Below, piece by piece: positions 20,239 to 30,150 of a DNA stretch of 64,000 bases. Origin of the DNA: Alkalicoccobacillus plakortidis (GTDB lineage Bacteria > Bacillota > Bacilli > Bacillales > Bacillaceae_D); the NCBI RefSeq assembly GCF_023703085.1, contig NZ_JAMQJY010000001.1:682001-746000 (forward strand), in the 5' to 3' direction. Position 1 is the first letter of the stretch. Every line of letters starts with the position of its first letter. The notes beneath the pieces are model-generated. The model made no database searches. It was given only the letters and a program-made list of their open reading frames with translations, and had not been told where the DNA came from. Position numbers and translations under genes: made by a program.

Positions 20239-21006
20239 TTACCGAGGCTGCTTTTCCATTGCCTGCTTTAATTTAAACAAGGCTTTAGAATGAATTTGTG
20301 AAATTCTTGACGTTGACAGTTCAAGGATGTGACCAATCTCTGTTAAGGTTAATTCTTCATAATAAAACAAACTAACGACAAGCTGTTCCTTTTCCGTTAG
20401 GCCTGAAATGACTTCAGCAAGTTCTGCTTTTGTTGCTACCTCAACAAGGGAATCCTCAGGTGTTTTTGTTAACTTATCTTCAATTGTTGCAGCAAATGAC
20501 TCTTGTCGTTCTGCTTCCTGGGTAGGCTCATCGATCGATAATATATTGGCAACAAATTGCTCTGCCATAATTTGAGCCACATCTGCTTCATCCATATTCA
20601 AAAATGTCGCCACTTCTGCACTCGATACATAACGACCTTCTTGCTGCTCCAAACGTTCAGAAGCTGCTTCCACACGTTTAATTTTTTCTCTCATTGAACG
20701 AGAAAGCCAGTCCTCCTTGCGTAAACCATCAATAATGGCTCCTCGCACACGAAAAGAAGCATACGTATCAAATTTTAAGTCTCGATTTGGATCAAATTTT
20801 TCAAGCGCGTCTAAAAGGCCGTACAAACCATGACTTGTTAATTCATCCTTTCGTACACTTCCAGGCAATCCAACTGAAATACGTTGTACGTGAAATTGCA
20901 CTAACGGCAGATAAATACGAACCAGCTGATCACACGCTTCCCTACTTCGGTCAGTGAACCAATCTTTCCAAATCTTTTTTTCATCCTTTACTTCTACATT
21001 TGGCAA
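20239..21006 (-). CDS. sigD: RNA polymerase sigma-28 factor SigD
   Basis: FliA/SigD-type sigma factor (255 aa) for late flagellar, autolysin and chemotaxis genes. Region 2 includes YGLLDALEKFDPNRDLKFDTYA and VRGAIIDGLRKEDWLSRSMR, which defines the sigma-28 class; region 4 shows LTLTEIGHILELSTSRISQI. TTG at 21006 (MPNVEVKDEK) is chosen because GGAGGTG lies 7 nt upstream; the earlier ATG overlaps that site. It follows cheD near the end of the fla/che operon, as in B. subtilis. Confidence 0.95.
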   Translation of the reverse strand: MPNVEVKDEKKIWKDWFTDRSREACDQLVRIYLPLVQFHVQRISVGLPGSVRKDELTSHGLYGLLDALEKFDPNRDLKFDTYASFRVRGAIIDGLRKEDWLSRSMREKIKRVEAASERLEQQEGRYVSSAEVATFLNMDEADVAQIMAEQFVANILSIDEPTQEAERQESFAATIEDKLTKTPEDSLVEVATKAELAEVISGLTEKEQLVVSLFYYEELTLTEIGHILELSTSRISQIHSKALFKLKQAMEKQPR

Positions 21007-21049
21007 TCTACTGCACCTCCATATCATCATAATGACAACGAATTGAGTG

Positions 21050-21537
21050 TTAAATAACTTTTGTTCCTAGATGAACGGTACGAATGGTTAACGCGTGTGT
21101 CAGGGGATCAAATAAAATAGTTCTACCATTTTTTCCACCTGTGTCTTCAGCTATTATTGAGATTTTTAATTCTTCAAGCTTTTCCTTTACCGCTATTACA
21201 TTTCGTTCTCCAACACGCATCATCTCGTTACCCGCAGAAGCAAACATCTGAGCTCCGCAAGCAATTTTTGCTTCTAGTCGATAGGCTGAGGCTCCTCTGC
21301 TAATCAATTGATTGACTAGCTCCGGAATGGCTACATCAGCAAATTTCCCAATCTTATGCTCTCTATTACTAGAAATCGAGACAGAGGGCAGCATAATATG
21401 GGCCATCCAGCATGTTTTGTGCCATGTTGATAGATAATGACTCCTACACAGGAACCTAATCCAGACGTACGTAATGCTTTTGATTTATCTGAGCATGCGA
21501 GTTCGGCCATTCCGATTGTGATCACATCATCATTCAT
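21050..21537 (-). CDS. cheD: Chemoreceptor glutamine deamidase CheD (one frameshift in assembly)
   Basis: Deamidates receptor glutamines and exchanges between receptors and CheC during adaptation. The merged protein (162 aa) begins MNDDVITIGMAELACSD, carries the catalytic Cys in RTSGLGSCVGV and His in MAHIMLP, and has EDTGGKNGRTI. The frame breaks at 21406-21407: the DNA lacks one base just beside CCAGC, where GGA-ATG-GCC-CAT is expected. Its start overlaps the end of cheC by 8 nt. Confidence 0.92.
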
Positions 21538-22172
21538 CGATCTTGACCCCAAGTGATTTAAACAATATTTCAAATGAATCTGGATCAAACAAAAGAAGAA
21601 TACTTCCAAAATTTCTAGTTGTTTCTTCCCCATCTATTTTCATATGCGTATCAATAAATATAGCGACATCACTTTGAATTAACAGCCTGCTTAACCCATG
21701 ACTGATAATAGCACCAAGCCATATCAATTGAAAGATCTGGCACACCTCGTGAGACCTTAAGTCCAGTTAGGTCGGCAAAAGCAGACAGGTAGGAACCGAT
21801 CACAATGTTTCCCGCTTCAAGAAAAGCAGATTGTCCATACTCTTGACTCTGATCCTTTGAATCCTCGGATATGCCTGTTAACTGCTGGATTAATGTAATG
21901 GATTCAGAGACATCTGAAAAAAAGTACACGCTGCCGGGAGTGTCTCCATGAATTTGTGCATAGATAGCGGCAATCTCATTTTCAGTACCTCCCATCCGTT
22001 CGGGAAGCTCTTCAAATGGGATAACCTTAGCTTCAGGAATACTCATCTCAATTGTTTTTCCAAGTAAAGCCGATAATGAGGTGGCAGCATGTCCCGCCCC
22101 GATATTTCCAATTTCTCGAAGGACATCCAAATGAGTTGAGTGAATAAAGTCATAGTTTTTCAGATAAAACAC
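21530..22172 (-). CDS. cheC: CheY-P phosphatase CheC (one frameshift in assembly)
   Basis: Adaptation protein of the CheC/FliY/CheX family, about 213 aa after correction. Both phosphatase motifs are present: REIGNIGAGHAATSLS near residue 20 and EAGNIVIGSYLSA near residue 115. At 21714-21719 CCAAGC replaces CCAGC; removing one base gives LSIDMAGAIISHGLSRLL and joins the C-terminal part ending LGVKIDE. The GTG start lies very close to AGGGA, so the exact start is uncertain. It follows cheB after only 8 nt, without the usual cheA and cheW. Confidence 0.92.
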
Positions 22173-22180
22173 TCCCTTCT

Positions 22181-23221
22181 TTAACAGCTAGAAACGATTC
22201 GTTTTGCGAGATCTTGTAAATGGACAACCTCGTCCACTTTAGTGGTTCGAATCGCCATCTTTGGCATTCCAAAAACCACGCTTGTTTCTTCAGACTGCGC
22301 CAGAGACCGACAGTATGGGTTCTCTTTTAATTGTTTTAAGCCTTCTGATCCATCTGATCCCATTCCAGTCATCACAACAGCAACCACCGCACCCTCTTTT
22401 AGTTTGGCGATAGAGTGAAAGAGAACATCAACAGAAGGACGATGTCCATTCACAACAGGTGCAGTTGTTAGACGACAGATCCACTCTCCCGATTGCTCTA
22501 AAACCTGCATATGTTTACCACCTGGAGCAATATACGTAGTGCCTTTTTCAAGGATATCCCCATCGCTTGCTTCCTTCACATGAATGTCGCAAAGTGTGTT
22601 TAATCGATCGGCTAGCGATTTTGTGAATCCTTGAGGCATATGCTGAACAATCACAATGGGTGCAGGAAGTGTGGTTGGGATATTCATCAAAACTTCCTTT
22701 AGAGCCTTTGGTCCACCTGTTGAAACACCAATGGCAACTAGTTTTCTAATCTGACTTGCCATTGGTGGCATTAAAACAGTCGGCAAATCTCGCTTTGGCA
22801 TCTCATCAGGAATAACGACTGTTGCACCAGCTGCAAGCTTAATTTTTTCTTTTAATAACTCTGCAATCGTGAATAAGTCTAGTGAGATGGAACCACTTGT
22901 TTTTGAGACAAAATCAACGGCCCCGTGTTCCATTGCAAGCATGGTTGTATGTCCACCAATTTTTGTTTGGCTACTTACCATAACCACTGGTGTAGGTCGT
23001 TCTTTCATAATTCTTTTTAATGCGCCAAGACCGTCTAAAACCGGCATTTCTACATCCATCGTGATAACATCCGGCTTAAGCTTTAAATTTTTAAGTGCTG
23101 CATCTTCACCATTTCTAGCCGTTCCTACAACTAGAATAGCTGGATCCGATTGTAGGATATCTGTTACAACCTTACGCATAAACGCAGAGTCATCTACAAC
23201 TAACACCTTTATCTGATTCAT
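22181..23221 (-). CDS. cheB: Chemotaxis response regulator/methylesterase CheB
   Basis: A 346-aa protein with an N-terminal receiver domain (phospho-acceptor Asp in DVITMDVEMPVLDGL) and a C-terminal methylesterase domain with the Ser-His-Asp triad in GVSTGGPKAL, VQHMPQGF and MTGMGSDGSEGL. It removes methyl groups from chemoreceptors, normally after phosphorylation by CheA. ATG start with AGGAAG upstream. It lies between flhG and cheC; in B. subtilis cheA and cheW would follow it. Confidence 0.96.
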   Translation of the reverse strand: MNQIKVLVVDDSAFMRKVVTDILQSDPAILVVGTARNGEDAALKNLKLKPDVITMDVEMPVLDGLGALKRIMKERPTPVVMVSSQTKIGGHTTMLAMEHGAVDFVSKTSGSISLDLFTIAELLKEKIKLAAGATVVIPDEMPKRDLPTVLMPPMASQIRKLVAIGVSTGGPKALKEVLMNIPTTLPAPIVIVQHMPQGFTKSLADRLNTLCDIHVKEASDGDILEKGTTYIAPGGKHMQVLEQSGEWICRLTTAPVVNGHRPSVDVLFHSIAKLKEGAVVAVVMTGMGSDGSEGLKQLKENPYCRSLAQSEETSVVFGMPKMAIRTTKVDEVVHLQDLAKRIVSSC

Positions 23222-23238
23222 GTTTGAATACTTCCTAT

Positions 23239-24129
23239 CTATGCTTTAGTATTCTTCTTTTGATTAATGACTGAAGTAGAAGTTGAAATCCATCTACTTA
23301 GCCTTTTGAAAAACTGCGCTGACTCTACTTCTGGTGTTTGATCCGTCACAATACTTAGATACGTCTGAACAATTTGTCTTGTTGCCATACTTACTTTTGA
23401 TTGTTTTTGATACACAGAATAAGGAACCTGCGACTTCACCGCTTTTGATACAAGTCTGTCATGAGGCACACTACCTAGCTTTTTTAATTCAAGCATTAAA
23501 AACTGGTTAGCTACTTGAGACAAATTTGTAAGTGTACGAATACCTTCCTTCTCAGAATCGGTTTGATTGGCAACGGCAAAGACATGTGGCTTCTCGGGCA
23601 ATTTTATTAATTGTTTTAATAAACTATAGGCATCGGTTAGTGCTGTTGGCTCCGGTGTTGTCACAATGAACAAATCATCCGCTGATGCGAGAAGCTCTAA
23701 GCTCTCGTCTGTTACACCGGCTCCTAAATCCAAAAAGATATATTCGTAATGATTACCTAAAATTTGTAGCTGTTGCTGAAAATAACTCAGATCCTCTGCT
23801 GAAAAATGAGCCATATCTGTTAAACCAGAACCACCTGCTATGTAGGAAACACCATAAGAGGTTGATTCTATAACATCCCATACAGACAATCGGTTTTTGA
23901 TCATATCAAGTAGATGGTGTGATTGCTGCACACCCATAATCACATCAATATTGCCCATACCACTATCCATATCGAGAATGACGGTACGGTGACCTAGAGC
24001 ATGTAAGCCTATGGCGATATTGACACATAAATTTGATTTTCCGACTCCGCCTTTTCCACTAGCAATAGCGATGACACGCGCACGACTTGTTTTTTTCATC
24101 ATTCTTCGTAAGCTCTCAGCTTGATCCAT
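23239..24129 (-). CDS. flhG: Flagellar number regulator FlhG (MinD-like ATPase, YlxH)
   Basis: ParA/MinD-family ATPase (296 aa) that acts with FlhF to set flagellar number and pattern and assists C-ring assembly. The N-terminal helix MDQAESLRRMM is the FlhF-activating motif; the deviant Walker A is SGKGGVGKSN, and the switch regions LDMDSGMGN and LDLGAGVT follow. ATG at 24129 overlaps the end of flhF by 14 nt; a longer start at 24162 would lie further inside flhF and is rejected. Confidence 0.94.
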   Translation of the reverse strand: MDQAESLRRMMKKTSRARVIAIASGKGGVGKSNLCVNIAIGLHALGHRTVILDMDSGMGNIDVIMGVQQSHHLLDMIKNRLSVWDVIESTSYGVSYIAGGSGLTDMAHFSAEDLSYFQQQLQILGNHYEYIFLDLGAGVTDESLELLASADDLFIVTTPEPTALTDAYSLLKQLIKLPEKPHVFAVANQTDSEKEGIRTLTNLSQVANQFLMLELKKLGSVPHDRLVSKAVKSQVPYSVYQKQSKVSMATRQIVQTYLSIVTDQTPEVESAQFFKRLSRWISTSTSVINQKKNTKA

Positions 24130-25210
24130 CGTGAACGATTCCTTCCATAACGGCTTGTACAATCAATTCTTCATTCGCGTGAACCACATCATCAGGAACA
24201 TTTTGACCATTCGTCAGATACGCAATTCCGAATTTCTCATTTAAGCAAACATTAATCAAAGCTCCAAAACTAGTCGTTTCATCTTTTTTAGTGAAGATCA
24301 GCTGATAGACGGGCAATTGTTTAAATTGATTCATAACTGCCACCATGTCCGAGTATTTTGACGTTAGTGCTAATACAACATATAAAGAGGCTTGTTCAGA
24401 TAAATGAATCGTTTTCTGTAACTCTTTTAAATAAAAGTCATGAGTGAAATTCCGCCCAAGCTGTATCAACTAAAAGTAGATCATAGTCAGAAAACTTGTT
24501 TGTTGCTTCATGAAAATCTTCTATTGAATAAACAACTTCAATTGGTACATCTAAAATAGAGGCATAGGTTTTTAACTGTTCAATTGCTGCAATACGGTAC
24601 GTGTCCGTTGTTAAAATCGCAACCTTTTTTCCATGCTGTAGTGTTGCCTCAGCAGCAAGCTTTGCAATCGTTGTGGTTTTTCCTACACCTGTGGGACAGC
24701 AAAAATCATGTATTTTTTATCAAAAAGTGAACTTCCGATTTTAACCTCTTGCAAACGTTTCTTAAACCACTGCTTTGTAAAATTGTACACAGCAAGTGGA
24801 GTACGTTTTTCTTTATCCTGACTGTACCAAAAACCAAATAGATCCTCTTTCAGTTCATGACGAATCTTTGTATGAACATCCTGTTTCTCAAGCTCTCGGT
24901 CTAAGTGCAAGATGATATCTGGAACATTCATTCTTTCTATTTGACTTGCTTGCTTGACAAGAGCGGGAGATTTTATAACTTCTGCTCGTTTTATCTCTGG
25001 AGCTGCTGCAACAACCTTTGGATTAGGTGTAACATTTGAAACAGGATCCACTGCCGCTGTTACCTCAAGTTTCTTTTTGGCAAAAAAGCCAAACCAACCA
25101 CCCGCTGTTATTTCTTTTGTATGCAGAATAACAGCATCACTACCAAGTTCAGTCCGAATTTGATTTAACGCCTCAGGCATTGATTCTGCTTGGAATTTTT
25201 TTAGTTTCAT
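24116..25210 (-). CDS. flhF: Flagellar SRP-like GTPase FlhF (two compensating frameshifts in assembly)
   Basis: SRP-family GTPase that directs where flagella assemble; about 364 aa, as usual. It has an N-terminal basic/B domain (MKLKKFQAESMPEALNQIR), an N domain, and a G domain with [32 protein letters not shown] and LVDTAGRNF. Two single-base errors break it. At 24697 the pentamer CCAGC reads CAGC, cutting the P-loop; at 24456-24461 it reads CCAAGC, just before GRNF. Both sites have the CCAGC signature seen elsewhere. Its ATG overlaps the flhA stop (ATGA). Confidence 0.93.
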
Positions 25211-27249
25211 TCTGCATTCACCACCCCAACACTTTGAACTTCAACATCCACCTCAAGCTCATTGTAAGAAAGCACAGGTACATTTGGTAAATACCTCTCA
25301 AGTAACTGCCTAACATACATTCTCACAGCAGGTGAACATAACAGTACTGGCGTTTGCCCCATTTGTGATAAACGATTTGTTTCTTCAACAGCCGAATCTA
25401 AAATCTTTTGCGAGTGAGCTTGATCCATTGATAAAAACGGACCGTGATCCGTCTGTTGAACAGAGTCTGCAACAATCTTTTCAACGGAACCACTTAATGT
25501 CACAACGTAAAGTGGTTCATTTTTAGTTGATACTTGAGTTGAAATTTGCCTTGATAATGATTGTCTTACGTATTCCGTTAGTAAATCCATATCCTTTGTC
25601 AACTGCCCATAATCCGCTAATGTTTCAAAGATCATTGGTAGGTTTCGTATGGATACATTTTCTTTCAGTAGATTTGTTAATACTCGTTGCACATCACCAA
25701 TAGATAATAAGGCTGGTGTTGTTTCTTCGACAAGAACAGGATACGTTTCTTTCAGATGATCAATCAACTGTCTGGTTTCTTGACGGCCTAATAATTCATG
25801 TGCATGACGTTTAATGATTTCGGTAAGATGTGTTGAAACAACAGAAGGTGGATCTACGACCGTATACCCCGACATCTCTGCTTTCTCCTTCATATCTTCA
25901 CCAATCCATAATGCTGCAAGTCCAAAAGCAGGTTCGATGGTCTCTACACCGACAATACTTTCATCTTCAAAGCCAGGACTCATCGCCATATAATGATCTA
26001 AGAGCACTTCGCCTTTGGCAATTTCGTTTCCTTTAATCTTGATTACATATTCATTAGCCTGTAGTTGTATATTGTCTCTAATTCGAATAACTGGCACAAT
26101 CATGCCCAACTCAATCGCCATTTGTCTACGGATCATGACCACTCGATCGAGTAGATCCCCACCTTGATTTGTATCTGCAAGTGGAATAAGTCCATATCCA
26201 AATTCAAATTCAATAGGATCAATCTGAAGAAGATTCACCACATTTTCTGGTGATCTCATCTCATCTGATGGAGTCTCTTCAGAATCGTCCAATGGCTGAT
26301 CCAGGTCTGGTGCTCGTGCTTTCACGTTCTGCAATTGCCAACCTGCAAACGCAAGTAGACCAACCATGGAGAAAGTCAACAACTTGCTAATTGGTGTCGC
26401 CACCCCTAACAAAAAGATTGTTCCTGCAGTTACATATAGTAATTTCGGATAAGCAAAAATTTGTTTCGTAATATCTCCACTTAAACTTCCTTCAGATGCT
26501 GCTTTTGTCACGATGATGCCTGTTGCAGTTGATATCAACAATGCCGGAATTTGAGAAACTAATCCATCACCAACAGTTAGAAGAGTATAAGTAATGACGG
26601 CCGTATTTAGATCCATACCCATTTGCATCATCCCAATGATGAGTCCAACAATCATGTTAATCGCCACAATAATGATGCTTGCAATGGCATCCCCTTTTAC
26701 AAATTTACTGGCACCATCCATTGATCCATAAAAGTCTGCTTCTTTTTCAATCTTTTCTCGACGTTGTTTTGCTTCTGAATCAGAGATCAAACCAGCATTT
26801 AAATCTGCATCAATACTCATTTGTTTTCCTGGCATCGCGTCTAGGGTGAAGCGTGCCCCAACTTCAGAAACCCTCTCTGCCCCTTTTGTAATAACGATAA
26901 ACTGAATAATAACTAGAATAATAAAGACCACAAAACCAACAATGGCGTTACCACCAATGACAAAGTTCCCGAATGTATCAATGACATTACCTGCATCCGC
27001 ATTTCCTAAAATAGATCTGGTTGTTGAAACACTTAATCCTAATCGGAAGAGTGTAATTAATAGCAGTAATGTCGGAAAGATAGAAAACTGTAGTGAATCT
27101 GTTGTATTCATTGCGACTAATATGATTAAAAGTGATATGGATATATTAAAGATAATCAGAACATCCAGTATGGGAGGTGGAAGTGGAATAATTAACATTA
27201 CGATAATTAAAATCACACCAAACAATACAACTAAATCTTTTATTTTCAT
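25207..27249 (-). CDS. flhA: Flagellar export apparatus protein FlhA
   Basis: Core of the flagellar type III export gate (680 aa). It has an N-terminal half of about eight transmembrane helices with the conserved cytoplasmic FHIPEP loop (KGAERVSEVGARFTLDAMPG and KQMSIDADLNAG), then the large cytosolic domain that receives chaperone-substrate complexes (PIEFEFGYGLIPLAD, GRQETRQLIDHLK). ATG start with GGGAGGTTG upstream. It follows flhB by 21 nt. Confidence 0.97.
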   Translation of the reverse strand: MKIKDLVVLFGVILIIVMLIIPLPPPILDVLIIFNISISLLIILVAMNTTDSLQFSIFPTLLLLITLFRLGLSVSTTRSILGNADAGNVIDTFGNFVIGGNAIVGFVVFIILVIIQFIVITKGAERVSEVGARFTLDAMPGKQMSIDADLNAGLISDSEAKQRREKIEKEADFYGSMDGASKFVKGDAIASIIIVAINMIVGLIIGMMQMGMDLNTAVITYTLLTVGDGLVSQIPALLISTATGIIVTKAASEGSLSGDITKQIFAYPKLLYVTAGTIFLLGVATPISKLLTFSMVGLLAFAGWQLQNVKARAPDLDQPLDDSEETPSDEMRSPENVVNLLQIDPIEFEFGYGLIPLADTNQGGDLLDRVVMIRRQMAIELGMIVPVIRIRDNIQLQANEYVIKIKGNEIAKGEVLLDHYMAMSPGFEDESIVGVETIEPAFGLAALWIGEDMKEKAEMSGYTVVDPPSVVSTHLTEIIKRHAHELLGRQETRQLIDHLKETYPVLVEETTPALLSIGDVQRVLTNLLKENVSIRNLPMIFETLADYGQLTKDMDLLTEYVRQSLSRQISTQVSTKNEPLYVVTLSGSVEKIVADSVQQTDHGPFLSMDQAHSQKILDSAVEETNRLSQMGQTPVLLCSPAVRMYVRQLLERYLPNVPVLSYNELEVDVEVQSVGVVNAE

Positions 27250-27270
27250 TGCTACTTCAACCTCCCTTCT

Positions 27271-28379
27271 TTAGTTCTTTAGGCTACTTTTTGTAGCCTC
27301 AGTTTCTTTTAATCTGTACACATAGGCTAATACCTCTGCTACTGATTTAAACAAATCCGTTGGCACTTGTTGACCTATATCTGCTTGACTGTATAAAGCT
27401 CTTGCTAAAAGGCGATTCTCAACCATTGGGATCCCATGCTCCTGTGCCCTTTTTTTATGCGTTGTGCGGAGAAATCCACACCTTTTGCAACCACAAAAGG
27501 AGCTTCTGCTTTACTCTCGTCGTACTTAAGAACAACCGCAAAGTGAGTTGGGTTTGTAATCACAACATCGGCATTTGGAATTTCTTGCATCATCCGTTGC
27601 ATCGCAAGCTCCATTTGCTTTTGTTTTCGTTTTGATTTGATCCGCGGATCCCCTTCAATATTTTTGTGCTCATCTTTAATGTCTTTTTTTGACATTCTGA
27701 TTTGTTTTTCATGATCATAGCGCTGATAGATATAATCTGGTATCGATAGAATCATTAATAAAATCGCAACTGCAAGGCCCATCATAATGGTCAGCCAACC
27801 AATCACACCCATTGCATCCGTAATAGATTTCTGAGACAAGAGCATCACCTCATCTAAATGGGTCCAAATGATGATGACTACTGTTGTTCCGACAAGTGAA
27901 ATTTTCAATACAGACTTTGCGAGTTCAACTAACGCTCTAGCAGAAAAAATTCGCTTAAATCCTTTAATCGGATCCAACTTATTTAACTTTGCTTTTAGTG
28001 GCTCTGTTGAAAACATCGCCCCTACTTGAATAAAGCTACCAAATGTACCTGCAAATGCAGCGAGCAACATAAGCGGAAGCACTGCGAGTAGTGCCTGTGT
28101 CGAGATGGTTAGAAACATTCTTGCAACCGACTCAGGTGTAACCTCCGTTATCAAGTAGTTCGTGAAAATCTCTCTCTGCATATCAGCGAACATTGACACA
28201 ATCATGTTTCCGCCGTACATCCAGAGAAAGAGAAAAACAATCAGCATCATTAAAGAGGTGTTTACATCTGTACTTTTTGGAACTTGTCCCTTTTTTCTTG
28301 TTTCATCTCTTTTTTTGGGTGTGGCTTTCTCTGTTTTTTCATCTGCAAAAAATTGCAGATCAAGTTTGATAAGAGCCAT
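27271..28379 (-). CDS. flhB: Flagellar export switch protein FlhB (one frameshift in assembly)
   Basis: Membrane component of the export gate that switches from hook to filament substrates; about 369 aa. It has four transmembrane segments, then a cytosolic domain with the autocleavage site NPTH and the conserved KYDESKAEAPFVVAKG. The frame breaks in a run of seven T at 27450-27456 where eight are needed; correction yields RIKKRAQEHGIPMVENR and the normal C-terminus LFKSVAEVLAYVYRLKE. ATG at 28379 (MALIKLDLQFF) with GGGGG upstream. It follows fliR. Confidence 0.94.
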
Positions 28380-28380
28380 T

Positions 28381-29157
28381 TCATCCACCCCCAAGTAATT
28401 GCAGAAGCGTTCGCATCGTGAGTATTGTCTCATCAAACAACTTTTGTACAATCATCATAAACACACCCATATAGACCATTAACAAAGGCAAACCAACTAA
28501 GATCTTTAATGGCATACCAACCACAAACACATTCATCTGTGGAACAGTTCTTGATACCATTCCTAAAGCCAGATCAACTAAAAATAAGCAACCGGCAATC
28601 GGAAACGCGATTTGAATTGCAACAATAAACATTGTCGCTAATATAGATACCGCTTGATTGAGAATTCGTTCATCACCAAAAGGTAACGTCAATTGATCAA
28701 GTGGCACATATTGATAGCTATAATAGATCCCATCAAGCAACAGGTGATGACCATTAACCGTTAAAAGAAATAACAGCGCAAATGTATATAAGTAACCGCC
28801 TGTTAGCGGACTTTGTGCTCCTGTTTGTGGATCTACTACATTCGCAATCATAAATCCCATTGTAAAATCAATGAGTCCCCCGGCAACCTGGATGGCGTAT
28901 AGCAGGATCATCGCAGCCAAACCAACAGCAAGTCCTACACCAATTTCTTTTATAATGAGTAAAATATAATTCCAATTAAAGACAAGCTCAGGTATATCAA
29001 AGGCTAGCACCATAATCCACGCAAGCATTAACGAAAGTCCTAGTTTAAACATCATAGGTATTGACCGATGAGAGTAGAGAGGCAATACCACCATAAATGA
29101 ACTAACACGTATAAAAATTAATAAAAAGGCCGGCAAATACGCCATTAACTGTGTCAT
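28381..29157 (-). CDS. fliR: Flagellar export apparatus protein FliR
   Basis: Integral membrane export-gate protein (258 aa, about six hydrophobic segments). Conserved features include FIRVSSFMVVLPLYSHRSIP at the N-terminus and GLIDFTMGFMIANVVDPQTG in the central loop. Its ATG overlaps the fliQ stop (TAATG). Together with fliP and fliQ it forms the helical FliPQR export core. Confidence 0.96.
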   Translation of the reverse strand: MTQLMAYLPAFLLIFIRVSSFMVVLPLYSHRSIPMMFKLGLSLMLAWIMVLAFDIPELVFNWNYILLIIKEIGVGLAVGLAAMILLYAIQVAGGLIDFTMGFMIANVVDPQTGAQSPLTGGYLYTFALLFLLTVNGHHLLLDGIYYSYQYVPLDQLTLPFGDERILNQAVSILATMFIVAIQIAFPIAGCLFLVDLALGMVSRTVPQMNVFVVGMPLKILVGLPLLMVYMGVFMMIVQKLFDETILTMRTLLQLLGGG

Positions 29158-29426
29158 TATCCAATAAACCGATGTAAGTTAGAATAGATTTGATACGTGA
29201 AATTTGTAATTTGGCCAAGCATCCATGGACCAAAAATAACTAGCGCAAATAGCACACCAACAATTTTCGGAATAAATGCTAGTGTTTGTTCTTGAATTTG
29301 TGTTGTTGCCTGAAAAATACTTACAAGTAAGCCAAGCACCAATGCAATAATAAGAAGAGGGCCTGCTACAAGCAGCACGGTCCATACGCCATTTTCAGCG
29401 ATTTGAATAACAAATTCCTGACTCAT
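29157..29426 (-). CDS. fliQ: Flagellar export apparatus protein FliQ
   Basis: Small (89 aa) export-gate protein with two transmembrane hairpin helices; the TTQIQEQTLAFIPKIVGV loop is diagnostic. ATG start with GGAGAGGGT upstream. It lies between fliP and fliR with minimal gaps, in the standard order. Confidence 0.96.
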   Translation of the reverse strand: MSQEFVIQIAENGVWTVLLVAGPLLIIALVLGLLVSIFQATTQIQEQTLAFIPKIVGVLFALVIFGPWMLGQITNFTYQIYSNLHRFIG

Positions 29427-29441
29427 ATAAACACCCTCTCC

Positions 29442-30150
29442 TTACTGGAAACTAAGTAATAACGATTGGACGATTAAATACCATCCATCTACAAGTACAA
29501 ATAATAAAATCTTAAATGGTAAGGCGATCATAACTGGTGGAAGCATCATCATTCCCATTGACATCAACACACTTGCAACGATCATATCAATCACTAAAAA
29601 GGGAACAAAAATTAAAAAGCCAATTTGAAAGGCTGTTTTTAATTCACTGATAGCAAATGCCGGAACAAGTGCCGTAAGCGGGATCTCCTCCAAGCGACTC
29701 AGGTCTTTCCAATCCTGCATAGCCCATAAACAATGCTAGATCTTTTTCACGCGTATGTTTAGACATGAACTCTTTAATTGGCGCAGTAGCGCGATCAAAT
29801 GCCTCTTCTTGAGAGATTTCATCATTTGCAAAAGGCTGTAATGCCTCCGTATTAATCTCACTTAATACAGGTGCCATGATAAAAAATGTAATAAAAAGTG
29901 CAATACCAATTAACACCTGGTTAGGCGGCATGGATTGAGTAGCTAAGCCCTGTCTAACAAAAGAAAGCACGATGATAATCCGCGTAAAACACGTCATCAT
30001 AATTAGGATAGAAGGAGCTAGGGTCAAAACTGTTAACAGCAGAAAAAGCTGGATCGTAGTCGCTGCATTTTCTGTAGAGCCTGTTAACCCTGTTAAATCA
30101 AAGTTGTTTAATATTCCTGTAGCAGGAAGTATAATTTCATCCACCGTCAT
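29442..30150 (-). CDS. fliP: Flagellar export apparatus protein FliP (one frameshift in assembly)
   Basis: Central export-gate protein, about 235 aa. It has an N-terminal hydrophobic segment, then [20 protein letters not shown] and [20 protein letters not shown], and the C-terminal membrane part beginning [20 protein letters not shown]. At 29691-29696 CCAAGC stands for CCAGC; removing one base restores [18 protein letters not shown]. Its ATG overlaps the fliO stop (ATGA). Confidence 0.94.
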
